From: Symbiobacteriaceae bacterium
GTDB lineage: Bacteria; Bacillota_E; Symbiobacteriia; Symbiobacteriales; Symbiobacteriaceae
Direction: 5' to 3'
Length of the DNA stretch: 9,923 nt
Assembly: GCA_027356675.1 (NCBI GenBank)
Contig: DAHVXO010000233.1
Location: forward strand, 1 to 9,923
Part shown: positions 1-6,695 of the stretch, piece by piece
How the letters are laid out: each line of letters begins with the position of its first letter
How positions within the stretch are numbered: the stretch's first letter is position 1
Notes under the pieces: generated by a model
Told to the model about the DNA's origin: nothing
The model's database searches: none
The model's input: the letters and a program-made list of their open reading frames with translations, nothing else
Program-made: the position numbers and the translations under genes

Positions 1-1027
1 GCTCCACCGCATCCTGAACCTGTGCCGGGTCCTGATTCGGCACCAGGCGGCAGGTGATCTTCGCCCCGGCGACCGCCGCAATGACCGTTTTGGTCCCCTC
101 GCCCTGGAAGCCGCCGAAGATGCCGTTGATCTCCAGCGTCGGGCGGGCCCACGTCCGCTCGAGGGCCGAAAAGCCTGACTCACCGGGCAGGGCCGTGACG
201 CCTAGTTGCCGCTTGTAGGCCTCCTCGTCAAATCCGAGCGAGGCAAAGGTGGTCCGCTCCTCGGCGGTCAACGCCTGCACCCCGTCGTAGAAACCCGCCA
301 CCGCCACCCCGCCGTCGGGGCGCCGGAGCGACGCCAGCAGTTGCACCAGACCATGCACGGCGTTGGGAGCCGCCCCGCCGAAGAGCCCGGAATGCAGGTC
401 GCCCTTGGCTCCAGTCACCTGGACCTCCAGCGCCGCCAGCCCCCGCAGCCCGTATGTAAGCGACGGCACGCCCCGGGCGTACAACCCGGTGTCGGAGATC
501 ACGACCACGTCCGCCTTCAGCAGGTCCTTGTGCGTGGCGATGAACCGGTCGAGGTTAGCCGACCCAATCTCTTCCTCGCCCTCGATCAGCAGCTTCACAT
601 TAAATGGAAGCTTTCCGCTGGCCTTGAGAATCGCCTCCAGGACCAACAGATGCATGAAGACCTGACCCTTGTCGTCGCTGGCCCCGCGCGCGTAGATTTT
701 GCCATCCCGGATGGACGGCTCAAAGGGCGGCGTCTGCCAGAGGCCAATCGGGTCCACAGGCTGCACATCGTAGTGGCCGTAAATCAGGGCGATGGGCCCC
801 CCGGGATGGTCCATCCGCTCGGCATAGATCAGGGGGTGACCACCGGTCTCCATGATCTGGACGCCGTGCAGTCCGATCCGCTTGCACTCTGCCTCCAGCC
901 ATTCGGCGGCCCGACGGACATCTGCCTTGTGGGCAGAGAGTGCGCTGATGCTCGGAATCCGCAGGAACTCAGACAACTGATTCAAATGCTCGGCCCGATG
1001 CTCTCGAAAGTAAGCGTCCCCATTCAT
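1..1027 (-). CDS. M20 family metallodipeptidase (3' end cut by window edge)
   Basis: Reading the minus strand from the ATG at 1027 gives 342 codons with no stop, so the gene runs off the left edge. Family members are usually about 450-460 aa, so roughly 110 residues are missing. Visible M20 (carnosinase/CNDP-like) motifs, in order: GHYDVQP at 84-90 (metal ligand H85, supporting D87), ARGASDDKGQ at 113-122 (bridging D118), EGEEEIGS at 149-156 (catalytic and metal-binding Glu), SDT at 178-180 (D179), and DLHSGLFGG at 210-218 (dimerisation-domain His212). The family hydrolyses dipeptides or related amides in the cytoplasm with two metal ions, usually zinc or manganese. There is no signal peptide. 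A GGAG lies 12 nt before the ATG, which is rather far; a GTG at 1045 is the only other in-frame start. The nearby peptide-type ABC importer suggests it cleaves imported peptides, but this is inferred. The exact substrate cannot be told. Confidence 0.93.
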   Translation of the reverse strand, partial: MNGDAYFREHRAEHLNQLSEFLRIPSISALSAHKADVRRAAEWLEAECKRIGLHGVQIMETGGHPLIYAERMDHPGGPIALIYGHYDVQPVDPIGLWQTPPFEPSIRDGKIYARGASDDKGQVFMHLLVLEAILKASGKLPFNVKLLIEGEEEIGSANLDRFIATHKDLLKADVVVISDTGLYARGVPSLTYGLRGLAALEVQVTGAKGDLHSGLFGGAAPNAVHGLVQLLASLRRPDGGVAVAGFYDGVQALTAEERTTFASLGFDEEAYKRQLGVTALPGESGFSALERTWARPTLEINGIFGGFQGEGTKTVIAAVAGAKITCRLVPNQDPAQVQDAVE

Positions 1028-1050
1028 GCGTACATCACACTCCACGCTTT

Positions 1051-1079
1051 AGCGTACCCCGAATCAGGCCGCTTCGCAA
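1051..1079 (-). promoter_or_regulatory. Candidate sigma-A promoter for the M20 peptidase gene
   Basis: On the minus strand TTGCGA (1074-1079) and TACGCT (1051-1056) are separated by exactly 17 nt. Matches to consensus are 4/6 and 3/6. The expected start site would leave a short leader containing the GGAG at 1040-1043. Position and spacing are good but the -10 is weak, so this is only a candidate. Confidence 0.35.
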
Positions 1080-1116
1080 CAGACTAAACCGGTACGGGCG
1101 TCACGAACGTAATCTG

Positions 1117-1135
1117 AAAAAAACCTGAACGGGTT
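1117..1135 (-). terminator. Weak possible terminator after the membrane-protein pair
   Basis: On the minus strand AACC, a 6-nt loop and GGTT are followed by a run of T (seven A on the plus strand, 1117-1123). The stem is only 4 bp, so termination is doubtful. If it does not work, the M20 gene may be co-transcribed with the two upstream genes. The rest of the 1028-1205 gap holds nothing I recognise apart from the promoter candidate. Confidence 0.25.
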
Positions 1136-1205
1136 GACGGGATTCGACGTCTGATGATGTACAAACCACCGCTCGCGCCGTCCCCGGGATTGGGCAGATT
1201 GGACC

Positions 1206-1652
1206 TCAGCGGTCCTTCCGACGGGCGAGATAATCGGCCATAGCCGTGGCCCGCTTGGCGCCCTCGATCGGGGCGCCGGTCCCGCCACTGGACCTGCGGT
1301 GGCGGATCTCGGCGAGTTCGCCCACGATCAGGGCATCGAGCACTTGCAGGACATACCAGGGGAGCAGATAGGCCATAGTCTTCAGCCCCAGTAACTGCCA
1401 GGGGCGGGGAATTGGGGCGCCGAACATGCTCAGGAACGGCCAGGCGAAGACGAAGGCGGCCTTGATCGGCTGTCCGTTGACGAACTGGCCAAGCCCCGGG
1501 ACGGCGGCCGAGCCAATGAACGCCACGCCCCAGTGCACGTCTGGCATGGTGACCCGCAGCCGGGACATGAGCGAACGGGAGATCAGCCCGTCCAACTCCC
1601 CGGCCACCAGGAGGAGCGAGATGATCCAGAGCGTGAAGAGCAGATATGTCAT
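1206..1652 (-). CDS. Small integral membrane protein with PGLGQ..NGQ motif, function unknown
   Basis: 148 aa when started at the ATG at 1652. That ATG overlaps the stop of the upstream gene as ATGA and has an AAGGGGA ribosome site (1659-1665) 6 nt before it, so it is preferred over the longer open frame starting at 1679. The protein has about four hydrophobic stretches: roughly residues 2-20, 41-58, 63-79 and 86-110. The loop between the second and third reads PGLGQFVNGQPIKA (52-65). A motif of this kind (PGLGQ, aromatic, N, GQ, basic) is typical of small TM2/DUF5683-like bacterial membrane proteins, but I cannot assign a family firmly. The tail after residue 115 is basic and probably cytoplasmic. 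No enzymatic residues are evident. The strict coupling to the 188-aa protein suggests the two act together at the membrane. Confidence 0.8.
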   Translation of the reverse strand: MTYLLFTLWIISLLLVAGELDGLISRSLMSRLRVTMPDVHWGVAFIGSAAVPGLGQFVNGQPIKAAFVFAWPFLSMFGAPIPRPWQLLGLKTMAYLLPWYVLQVLDALIVGELAEIRHRRSSGGTGAPIEGAKRATAMADYLARRKDR

Positions 1653-2215
1653 GGGCGGTCCCCTTGCCCGGCCAGCCATAGACCAGCCGCAATCAGGATT
1701 TTGTCAGGCTCAACATAGCGTCTCATCAGGTCGGGATATCGCATCCCGATGCGGACGAAGTGGTCCTTGTAGGCCCAGTAGACGTCGTATTGCCAGAACT
1801 CTGCTGTCAGCGGTAATCCCGGCAGGCGGTCGCGATACGTGGCCTTGTACGTGGGCGCATACCGCTGTCCGAACCGGTAGTCGTCTCCTTCATACCAAAC
1901 CGTGTATTCCTGCTTTCCCTTTCTGAACAGCGCATGCCGCTGCTGGACGACAGCGGGAATGTCTGTCTTCGCGAAGACCTGCACCTCCGCAATCTCGAGG
2001 GAGACCAGGCCGAGCCGCGTCTGACCGGTGACCAGCACCTCCCCCTGGCCCGGGGTGAGTCGCCAGCCTTCCAAGTTGGCAGGTACCGTGACTGCAATCC
2101 CCTTGTCAGGCAGGCCCAGCGTCGTGTGTCCCGGGTCGCGTTCGACAAGATTGCCCAACACGGTGGCGACCACGATCAGGACGCATAGTCGGATGATGGC
2201 AGTGGCTCGCTGCAT
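1649..2215 (-). CDS. Signal-anchored extracytoplasmic protein, function unknown
   Basis: 188 aa. The ATG at 2215 is preceded by a strong AAGGAGG (2222-2228) with 6-nt spacing, so the start is secure. The N-terminus has a basic residue followed by a hydrophobic stretch (about 7-24), a signal peptide or uncleaved anchor without a lipobox cysteine. The rest is a soluble domain of about 160 residues rich in beta-strand-like segments. It opens with a piece resembling the start of PsbP/MOG1/DcrB-type domains (AVTVPANLEGWRL, about 41-53) and ends with FVRIGMRYPD, then a helix-like tail. That fold assignment is a guess from pattern only. It is the first gene of a leftward pair, diverging from the peptide importer across a 225-bp region. 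The stop TGA (1649-1651) is inside the start of the next gene, giving translational coupling. Confidence 0.8.
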   Translation of the reverse strand: MQRATAIIRLCVLIVVATVLGNLVERDPGHTTLGLPDKGIAVTVPANLEGWRLTPGQGEVLVTGQTRLGLVSLEIAEVQVFAKTDIPAVVQQRHALFRKGKQEYTVWYEGDDYRFGQRYAPTYKATYRDRLPGLPLTAEFWQYDVYWAYKDHFVRIGMRYPDLMRRYVEPDKILIAAGLWLAGQGDRP

Positions 2216-2297
2216 AGCCGCCCTCCTTACTGGACCACAGCTTAGACTCTGGCTGCTGGTGAACTGTTCATGGGATTACTTAACTGAAGGAATCGTA

Positions 2298-2326
2298 CTA
2301 AGGCTGAAGAATTAATTCAGCCTTAG
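2298..2326. repeat. Perfect 11-bp inverted repeat with 7-nt AT spacer (possible operator)
   Basis: CTAAGGCTGAA (2298-2308) and its exact complement TTCAGCCTTAG (2316-2326) flank GAATTAA. A second, offset perfect palindrome GAATTAATTC (2309-2318) sits in the centre. No T-run follows on either strand, so this does not look like a terminator. Its place between divergent genes fits a binding site for a dimeric regulator, or a hairpin in a leader RNA. No regulator gene is present in the window. Confidence 0.6.
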
Positions 2327-2394
2327 CAATGACTTTGGATGCCGCTCGTCAGAAAGGCAGGTGGTGCGGGCTCCGAAGGGTACTGGATCACGCC

Positions 2395-2422
2395 TTGCCT
2401 GCTCGTCCAATTATTCTATCAT
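2395..2422 (+). promoter_or_regulatory. Candidate promoter for the ABC importer operon
   Basis: TTGCCT (2395-2400) and TATCAT (2417-2422) with a 16-nt spacer match the sigma-A consensus at 4/6 and 5/6. The weakness is position: transcription would begin near 2429, leaving only about 12 nt before the ATG at 2441. A promoter further upstream near the inverted repeat is equally possible. Confidence 0.3.
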
Positions 2423-2440
2423 CTGGGGGTCACAAAAGGA

Positions 2441-4207
2441 ATGAAGAAGGGGTTTAAGCGGTACGCCGTGGGCGCCCTGACTGCGGTCCTGGGCGCGGCA
2501 CTGATCCTTTCCGGGTGTACGTCCAAACCTGCGGAATCGCCCAAGGCAGAGACACCGAAGGCCGAGGGCCCGATCGTCGGCGGCACGTATATCTATACGA
2601 CAATCGCCGATGCCAAGACTATGATCAGCACGCTGGTCTCGGACACCGCCTCCAGCTTCGTGACCGGTTTTGTCTATGATCCGCTGCTCACCCAGGACGA
2701 CAAGTTTAACTACCTGCCGGCCGTTGCTGAGAGTTACAAGATCGACCAGGACAAGATCTATACCTTCAACCTCCGCAAGGATCTGAAGTTCCATGATGGC
2801 ACGCCGCTGACGGCGGACGATGTCCTCTTCACGTTCCTTACGATCGCCCATCCGAAGTACACCGGCCCCCGCTTTGATGACTTCATGGGCATCAAGGGCT
2901 GGACCGAGTTGGGCGAGGCCTATGAGAAGATCGGCAAGGATCTCAAGGACAAGAAGATTGATGAGAAGACTGCCGACGACAAGAAGCTCGAGGCGTACAA
3001 TAACTTCGTCAAGACGGGCGGCATGAGCACCCCCGACAAGAACACCTTCCGGGTGGAACTCAAGGAGCCCTTCGCGCCCATGCTCAACAACCTGATTGGT
3101 TACGGCATCATGCCCAAGGCCAAGCTTGAGGTCAAGATCGGGGACCTGAAGAACGCCCCCGAGGCCAAGAAACCTATCGGCACTGGCGCGTATAAGTTCG
3201 TGGAATGGGTCAAGGATGACCACATCATCCTCGAACGCAACCCCGACTGGAAGATCGGCCCGAAGGCCCACACGGCCAACATCCAGCGCATCATCGTCAA
3301 GACCATTCCGGACAGCCAGGCCAACATGGTCGCCCTTGAGACCATGGAGACCGACTACGCCGGCATTACGCCTGACAATTTCGACCGCTTCAAGAAGGAC
3401 GTCAAGCACGTTAACGTTAAGGAATGGGTCGCCTTCAGCTACACCTACCTGGGCTACGAGCTAAACAACCCGATGTTCTCGGACGTCAACGTGCGCCGGG
3501 CCATCACTCACGCCATCAACCGGCAGGAGATCGTCGACAAGCTGCTGCTCGGTCACGGCAAGGTTGCCAACAGCCACAACAGCCCGGTCCGTTGGGACTA
3601 CGCCCCTGACACGCCTTCGTACGAGTATAGCCCGGACAAGGCCAACGCCCTCCTCGACGCCGCTGGCTGGAAGATGGGTCCGGACGGCATCCGCGTGAAG
3701 AATGGCCAGAAGTTCGCCTTTGAAATCGCCACCAACAACGGCAACAAGATCCGTGAGCAGACCGCCGTCATCATCCAGCAGGCCCTGAAGAAGGTCGGTC
3801 TCGAAGTCAAGATCAACCTGATGGAATGGAATGCCTTCCTCGACTACGTCGACGGCGACAAGAAGCAGGCCTATATCCTGGGCTGGTCGCTGGGCAGCGA
3901 GCCGGACGGCGCCTACGGCATCTTCCATTCCAAGGGCTCCTGGAACTCGACCCACTACAACAACCCGAAGGTTGACGCCGCCATCGAGCGTGGCCGCAAG
4001 GTCACCGACAAGGCCGAGCGGACCAAGGCTTACCAGGAGATGCAGAAGTATCTCGCTGAGGACCAGGCTTACACCTTCCTGTTCTACCCGAACAGCATCG
4101 CCGGTGTGAACACCCGTGTGATGGGCACCTCCGAACAGTTCACCCCGGCCGGGGCCCACTGGAACTTCGAGGACTGGTGGCTCAGTGACGCCAAGTCGGC
4201 CAAGTAG
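2441..4207 (+). CDS. Peptide-type ABC transporter substrate-binding lipoprotein (SBP family 5, DppA/OppA-like)
   Basis: 588 aa. The start at 2441 is chosen because it begins a textbook lipoprotein signal: MKKGFKR, a hydrophobic core, then the lipobox LSGC with Cys26 as the lipidated residue. A spacer rich in P, K, A and E (about 29-44) follows. The SBP_bac_5 domain fills the rest. The family signature lies at about 111-132 (LRKDLKFHDGTPLTADDV). This protein sits on the outer face of the membrane and delivers peptides or other solutes to the permeases. A lysine/aspartate-rich insert lies at about 160-185. The ribosome site is unusual: GGGGGT 10 nt upstream and AAAGGA directly touching the ATG. 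Codons are strongly biased (AAG, GGC, AAC), as in abundant proteins. The substrate cannot be told from sequence; peptide is the commonest for the family, but nickel, sugars or antibiotics are possible. LspA, encoded at 7574-8050, would process it. Confidence 0.93.
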   Translation: MKKGFKRYAVGALTAVLGAALILSGCTSKPAESPKAETPKAEGPIVGGTYIYTTIADAKTMISTLVSDTASSFVTGFVYDPLLTQDDKFNYLPAVAESYKIDQDKIYTFNLRKDLKFHDGTPLTADDVLFTFLTIAHPKYTGPRFDDFMGIKGWTELGEAYEKIGKDLKDKKIDEKTADDKKLEAYNNFVKTGGMSTPDKNTFRVELKEPFAPMLNNLIGYGIMPKAKLEVKIGDLKNAPEAKKPIGTGAYKFVEWVKDDHIILERNPDWKIGPKAHTANIQRIIVKTIPDSQANMVALETMETDYAGITPDNFDRFKKDVKHVNVKEWVAFSYTYLGYELNNPMFSDVNVRRAITHAINRQEIVDKLLLGHGKVANSHNSPVRWDYAPDTPSYEYSPDKANALLDAAGWKMGPDGIRVKNGQKFAFEIATNNGNKIREQTAVIIQQALKKVGLEVKINLMEWNAFLDYVDGDKKQAYILGWSLGSEPDGAYGIFHSKGSWNSTHYNNPKVDAAIERGRKVTDKAERTKAYQEMQKYLAEDQAYTFLFYPNSIAGVNTRVMGTSEQFTPAGAHWNFEDWWLSDAKSAK

Positions 4208-4222
4208 TCTTTCCCCTTCAGC

Positions 4223-4254
4223 GCTGCGGTCCCCCTCGACCGGGGGACCGCAGC
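4223..4254 (+). promoter_or_regulatory. Perfect 13-bp GC hairpin between binding protein and permease genes
   Basis: GCTGCGGTCCCCC (4223-4235) and its exact complement GGGGGACCGCAGC (4242-4254) flank a 6-nt loop. The T-rich tract expected of an intrinsic terminator is absent (CTGTTCCC follows). It lies 15 nt after the binding-protein stop. A structure here commonly either partly terminates transcription or protects the upstream mRNA from 3' decay, giving more binding protein than permease. That role is inferred. Confidence 0.7.
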
Positions 4255-4344
4255 CTGTTCCCGGGGGTTCGCCCGTAATCCGAACCGACCCGATCCATGC
4301 GGCCGTCGCACCGATGCCTCATCAAGAAATGGGGGAAGTAGCCG

Positions 4345-5301
4345 GTGGCCCGATACATCATCCGCCGATTGCTGCAGATGATTCCGCTGGTGATTGTAAT
4401 CAGCATCATCTCCTTCGGACTGTTCCAGCTCCAACCCGGCGACCCGATCAAGTCATACGTCGACCGCTCCCTGATCAACAGCGCCGCCGCCGTCGAACGC
4501 ATGCGGGAGCAGATGGGTCTCGATCAGCCCAAGTATGTCCAGTACTATCGCTGGATGGCCAAGGTAGCGAAGGGCGACCTGGGTCACTCCTACCTCACCG
4601 GCGATACGGTGACGGAGATCATGGGGCGTGCGATCCCCAAGACCCTCAAGCTGACAATTACCGCCTTCGTCATCGGCTTCTCGCTGGCGATTGCGATCGG
4701 CGTTGTCTCGGCGACCAGGCGGTATTCGGTCTTTGATCAAGCGACGACCATCTTTAGCTTTGCTGGCATTGCAGTGCCGAACTTCTGGCTGGGCATTCTG
4801 CTCATGCTCCTCTTCTCGGTGAAGTTACGGTGGCTGCCCACTTCCGGCATGTACACCATCGGCCATGAAGGGGAATTCGTCGATGGGCTCAAGCACATGG
4901 TCATGCCGGTCATGGTGCTGGCCTTCAGCGAGATCGCCGGTACCTCCCGGTATGTGCGGTCCAGCCTGCTCGAAGTGCTCCGGCTCGACTACATTCGGAC
5001 TGCCCGGTCCAAAGGCCTCTCGGAGAAGGTGGTCATTTACCGGCACGCCCTGCGCAACGCCCTGATGCCCGTGGTCACGTTCCTGGGCCTGGGCCTCGCG
5101 GGCTTCATTGGTGGGGCGCTGGTTATCGAGAATATGTTTGGCTGGCCCGGCATGGGGCGCATCTCGGTCGGGGCTGTCTTCTCGAAGGACTACCCGGTCA
5201 TCATGGGCACCACCATGGCCTTCTCGCTGTTGACGATCCTGGGGAATCTCGTCGCTGACATCATGTATGCAGTCGTCGACCCGCGGGTCAAGTTTTCTTA
5301 A
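4345..5301 (+). CDS. Peptide-type ABC transporter permease, DppB/OppB-like
   Basis: 318 aa, from a GTG with GGGGGA 8 nt upstream (4331-4336). Typical DppB layout: first membrane helix at about 9-28 ending in QLQPGDP, a large external loop, then five more helices from about 100 onward. The cytoplasmic coupling (EAA-type) loop is at about 210-238, with YIRTARSKGLS at 216-226, and contacts an ATPase. The C-terminus DPRVKF is characteristic of the family. Length is normal. It forms one half of the membrane channel with the DppC-like protein encoded 15 bp downstream, and takes substrate from the lipoprotein encoded upstream. The 137-bp gap from the binding-protein gene holds the GC hairpin, so this gene is probably expressed from the same promoter at a lower level. 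Confidence 0.95.
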   Translation: MARYIIRRLLQMIPLVIVISIISFGLFQLQPGDPIKSYVDRSLINSAAAVERMREQMGLDQPKYVQYYRWMAKVAKGDLGHSYLTGDTVTEIMGRAIPKTLKLTITAFVIGFSLAIAIGVVSATRRYSVFDQATTIFSFAGIAVPNFWLGILLMLLFSVKLRWLPTSGMYTIGHEGEFVDGLKHMVMPVMVLAFSEIAGTSRYVRSSLLEVLRLDYIRTARSKGLSEKVVIYRHALRNALMPVVTFLGLGLAGFIGGALVIENMFGWPGMGRISVGAVFSKDYPVIMGTTMAFSLLTILGNLVADIMYAVVDPRVKFS

Positions 5302-5316
5302 GGAGGGAATCGGACG

Positions 5317-6249
5317 ATGGCTATTTTGCAGTCAGTGCCGGCCGTGGACCCGCTCCAGGGGCCGCCCGAGTCCTCCAAGGAGAAGACTTGGCTCAGCATC
5401 TTCTGGCGCCGCTTCCGGCGCAACAAGCTTGCGATGGCGGGTGCGGCCATTCTGCTCGTGCTGTTCACAGTGGCGATTTTTGCACCGGTCATCGCGCCGC
5501 AGGAGCGGGATTCCCTGAACCTGGCTGTGCGGCTCAAGCCGCCGGGGACCATCAACCCGGATACCGGGCAAAGGTACCTCCTGGGCACCGACCTCTACGG
5601 CCGGGACATGCTCAGTCGCCTGATCTACGGGTCGCGCATCTCGCTGACCATCGGTTTTATCTCAGCCTCTGTCGCCCTTTCCGTGGGCCTCCTGGTCGGT
5701 TCGATCGCCGGTTACTACGGCGGATGGATCGACAACTTCTTGATGCGCATGGTGGACATCTTCCTGTCGATTCCCACCTTGCCGCTGCTGCTCACGATTC
5801 TGGCCTTCGTGGGCAACTCGATCTGGCTGATTATGTTCGTCCTTGGCATCACGTCGTGGATGAGTGCCGCCCGCCTGGTGCGTGGCGAGATCCTCTCGAT
5901 CAAGCAGCGGGATTTCGTGGAGGCCGCCCGGGCGATGGGCGCCCGGGATTTCCGGATCATGCTCAAGCACATCGCCCCCAACCTGTTCCACGTGTTGATC
6001 GTAAGTGCCACGCTGCGTGTCGCCGGCGCCATGCTGACCGAAGCCACGCTTTCGTATCTCGGGATCGGCGTGCAGCCGCCGATTCCGTCCTGGGGCAACA
6101 TGCTCTATGACCACCAGAACTACCAGTTTCTGCGGACGGCCCTTTGGACGCAGATCTATCCCGGCCTGGCGATTTTCCTGGCGATGCTGGCCTTCTACTT
6201 CGTGGGCGACGGCCTGCGTGACGCCCTGGATCCACGGCTGAAGGAGTGA
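5317..6249 (+). CDS. Peptide-type ABC transporter permease, DppC/OppC-like
   Basis: 310 aa. The ATG has AGGAGGG (5301-5307) 9 nt upstream, starting on the last base of the previous stop codon. The N-terminal OppC_N segment has the basic patch RRFRRNKLAM (31-40) and the first helix at about 41-60. The family signature LLGTDLYGRDMLSR is at 88-101. The coupling loop with EAARAMGARDF is at 202-212, followed by LKHIAPNL. The end VGDGLRDALDPRLKE is diagnostic. Length is normal and no key motif is missing. It pairs with the DppB-like protein to form the pore. The usual DppD/DppF ATPase genes do not follow; a terminator begins 14 bp after the stop. The complex must therefore use ATPases encoded elsewhere. 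Confidence 0.95.
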   Translation: MAILQSVPAVDPLQGPPESSKEKTWLSIFWRRFRRNKLAMAGAAILLVLFTVAIFAPVIAPQERDSLNLAVRLKPPGTINPDTGQRYLLGTDLYGRDMLSRLIYGSRISLTIGFISASVALSVGLLVGSIAGYYGGWIDNFLMRMVDIFLSIPTLPLLLTILAFVGNSIWLIMFVLGITSWMSAARLVRGEILSIKQRDFVEAARAMGARDFRIMLKHIAPNLFHVLIVSATLRVAGAMLTEATLSYLGIGVQPPIPSWGNMLYDHQNYQFLRTALWTQIYPGLAIFLAMLAFYFVGDGLRDALDPRLKE

Positions 6250-6263
6250 CCTTGTCATACGCG

Positions 6264-6302
6264 GCCCTTCCTCGGGTGCAGACTAACCGGGGGAGGGCTT
6301 TT
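6264..6302 (+). terminator. Intrinsic terminator of the ABC importer operon
   Basis: GCCCTTCCTCGG (6264-6275) pairs with CCGGGGGAGGGC (6287-6298) over 12 bp, including two G-T pairs, with an 11-nt loop and TTTT directly after (6299-6302). It starts 14 bp past the second permease stop. It lies within the upstream extension of the next open frame, which argues against a start at 6246 for that gene. Confidence 0.75.
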
Positions 6303-6317
6303 GCATTGGGAAGAGCC

Positions 6318-6671
6318 GTGGATTCCGGGGAGGTAGATCAGGCGCACACCGGCGGTCCCGAGGCGGCCGTGGGGGTCAAACTCCCGGGCGACCCGGGCGA
6401 TTCGCTGCAGGAGCGCGTGGAGAAGCTGACGTTTGCGATTGAAAAAATGAACTTGGCCGAGTATACGGCGCTGCTGCGCAACCCCTGGCGGCTGCTCTGG
6501 GTCAACTTCCTGGCGGGCAGCGCACGGGGGCTGGGATTGGGCATCGGGTTCGCCGTGCTGACCGCGTTCCTGCTCTATATTCTGCGCGGATTGATGATGG
6601 CGAAGCTGCCAGTGATTGGAGACTTCATCACCACGATTGTCCGGATCGTCGACAGCAACTTGCGGCCGTAA
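6318..6671 (+). CDS. DUF5665 family small membrane protein
   Basis: 117 aa from the GTG at 6318. The frame is open back to a GTG at 6246, but that would translate through the terminator at 6264-6302. TTG at 6306 and GTG at 6369 or 6417 are other options, and no start has an ideal ribosome site. The conserved core begins near residue 34: a short amphipathic helix (VEKLTFAIEKMNLAEY), then RNPWRLLWVNFLAGSARGLG (55-73), a hydrophobic helix to about 90, and KLPVIGDFITTIVRIV (96-111). This NF-aG-aRGlG plus PvIGdfi pattern is what I remember of DUF5665, a Firmicute family of unknown function. The first 30 residues are low-complexity and rich in G, P, D and A. It sits 47 bp before the YteA-like gene in the same direction. 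No enzymatic role is evident. Confidence 0.8.
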   Translation: MDSGEVDQAHTGGPEAAVGVKLPGDPGDSLQERVEKLTFAIEKMNLAEYTALLRNPWRLLWVNFLAGSARGLGLGIGFAVLTAFLLYILRGLMMAKLPVIGDFITTIVRIVDSNLRP

Positions 6672-6695
6672 GAGCGACATAATGCGGGCAAAATA

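Larger units (their letters stand above)
2216..2440. other. Divergent intergenic region between membrane-protein pair and ABC importer
   Basis: This 225-bp region separates genes reading in opposite directions and must hold both promoters. It is more AT-rich than its surroundings around 2270-2330. It contains an 11-bp inverted repeat (2298-2326), a short palindrome TGAAC-T-GTTCA (2260-2270) and a possible promoter (2395-2422). An open frame continues upstream of 2441 to 2339 but has no ribosome site and would place residues before the lipoprotein signal, so I treat it as non-coding. I could not find a convincing promoter for the leftward gene. Confidence 0.6.

Noticed and set aside
206..1087. 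Plus-strand open frame of 293 codons at the left end
   Set aside because: It is antisense to the M20 peptidase, whose full set of metal-binding motifs is on the minus strand.
2351..2416. Possible T-box riboswitch (AGGTGGTGCGGG followed by a CTCGTCC-like stretch)
   Set aside because: The match to the T-box sequence is poor (no ACCGCG), there is no recognisable Stem I or specifier loop, no terminator with a T-run, and the available leader is short.
2339..2440. N-terminal extension of the binding protein by 34 codons
   Set aside because: It lacks a ribosome site and would bury the lipoprotein signal peptide inside the protein.
2411..3409. Antisense open frame of 332 codons over the binding-protein gene
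   Set aside because: Shadow of a strongly biased coding sequence (many AAG, GAC, GGC codons); the sense frame has a clear lipoprotein signal and SBP signature.
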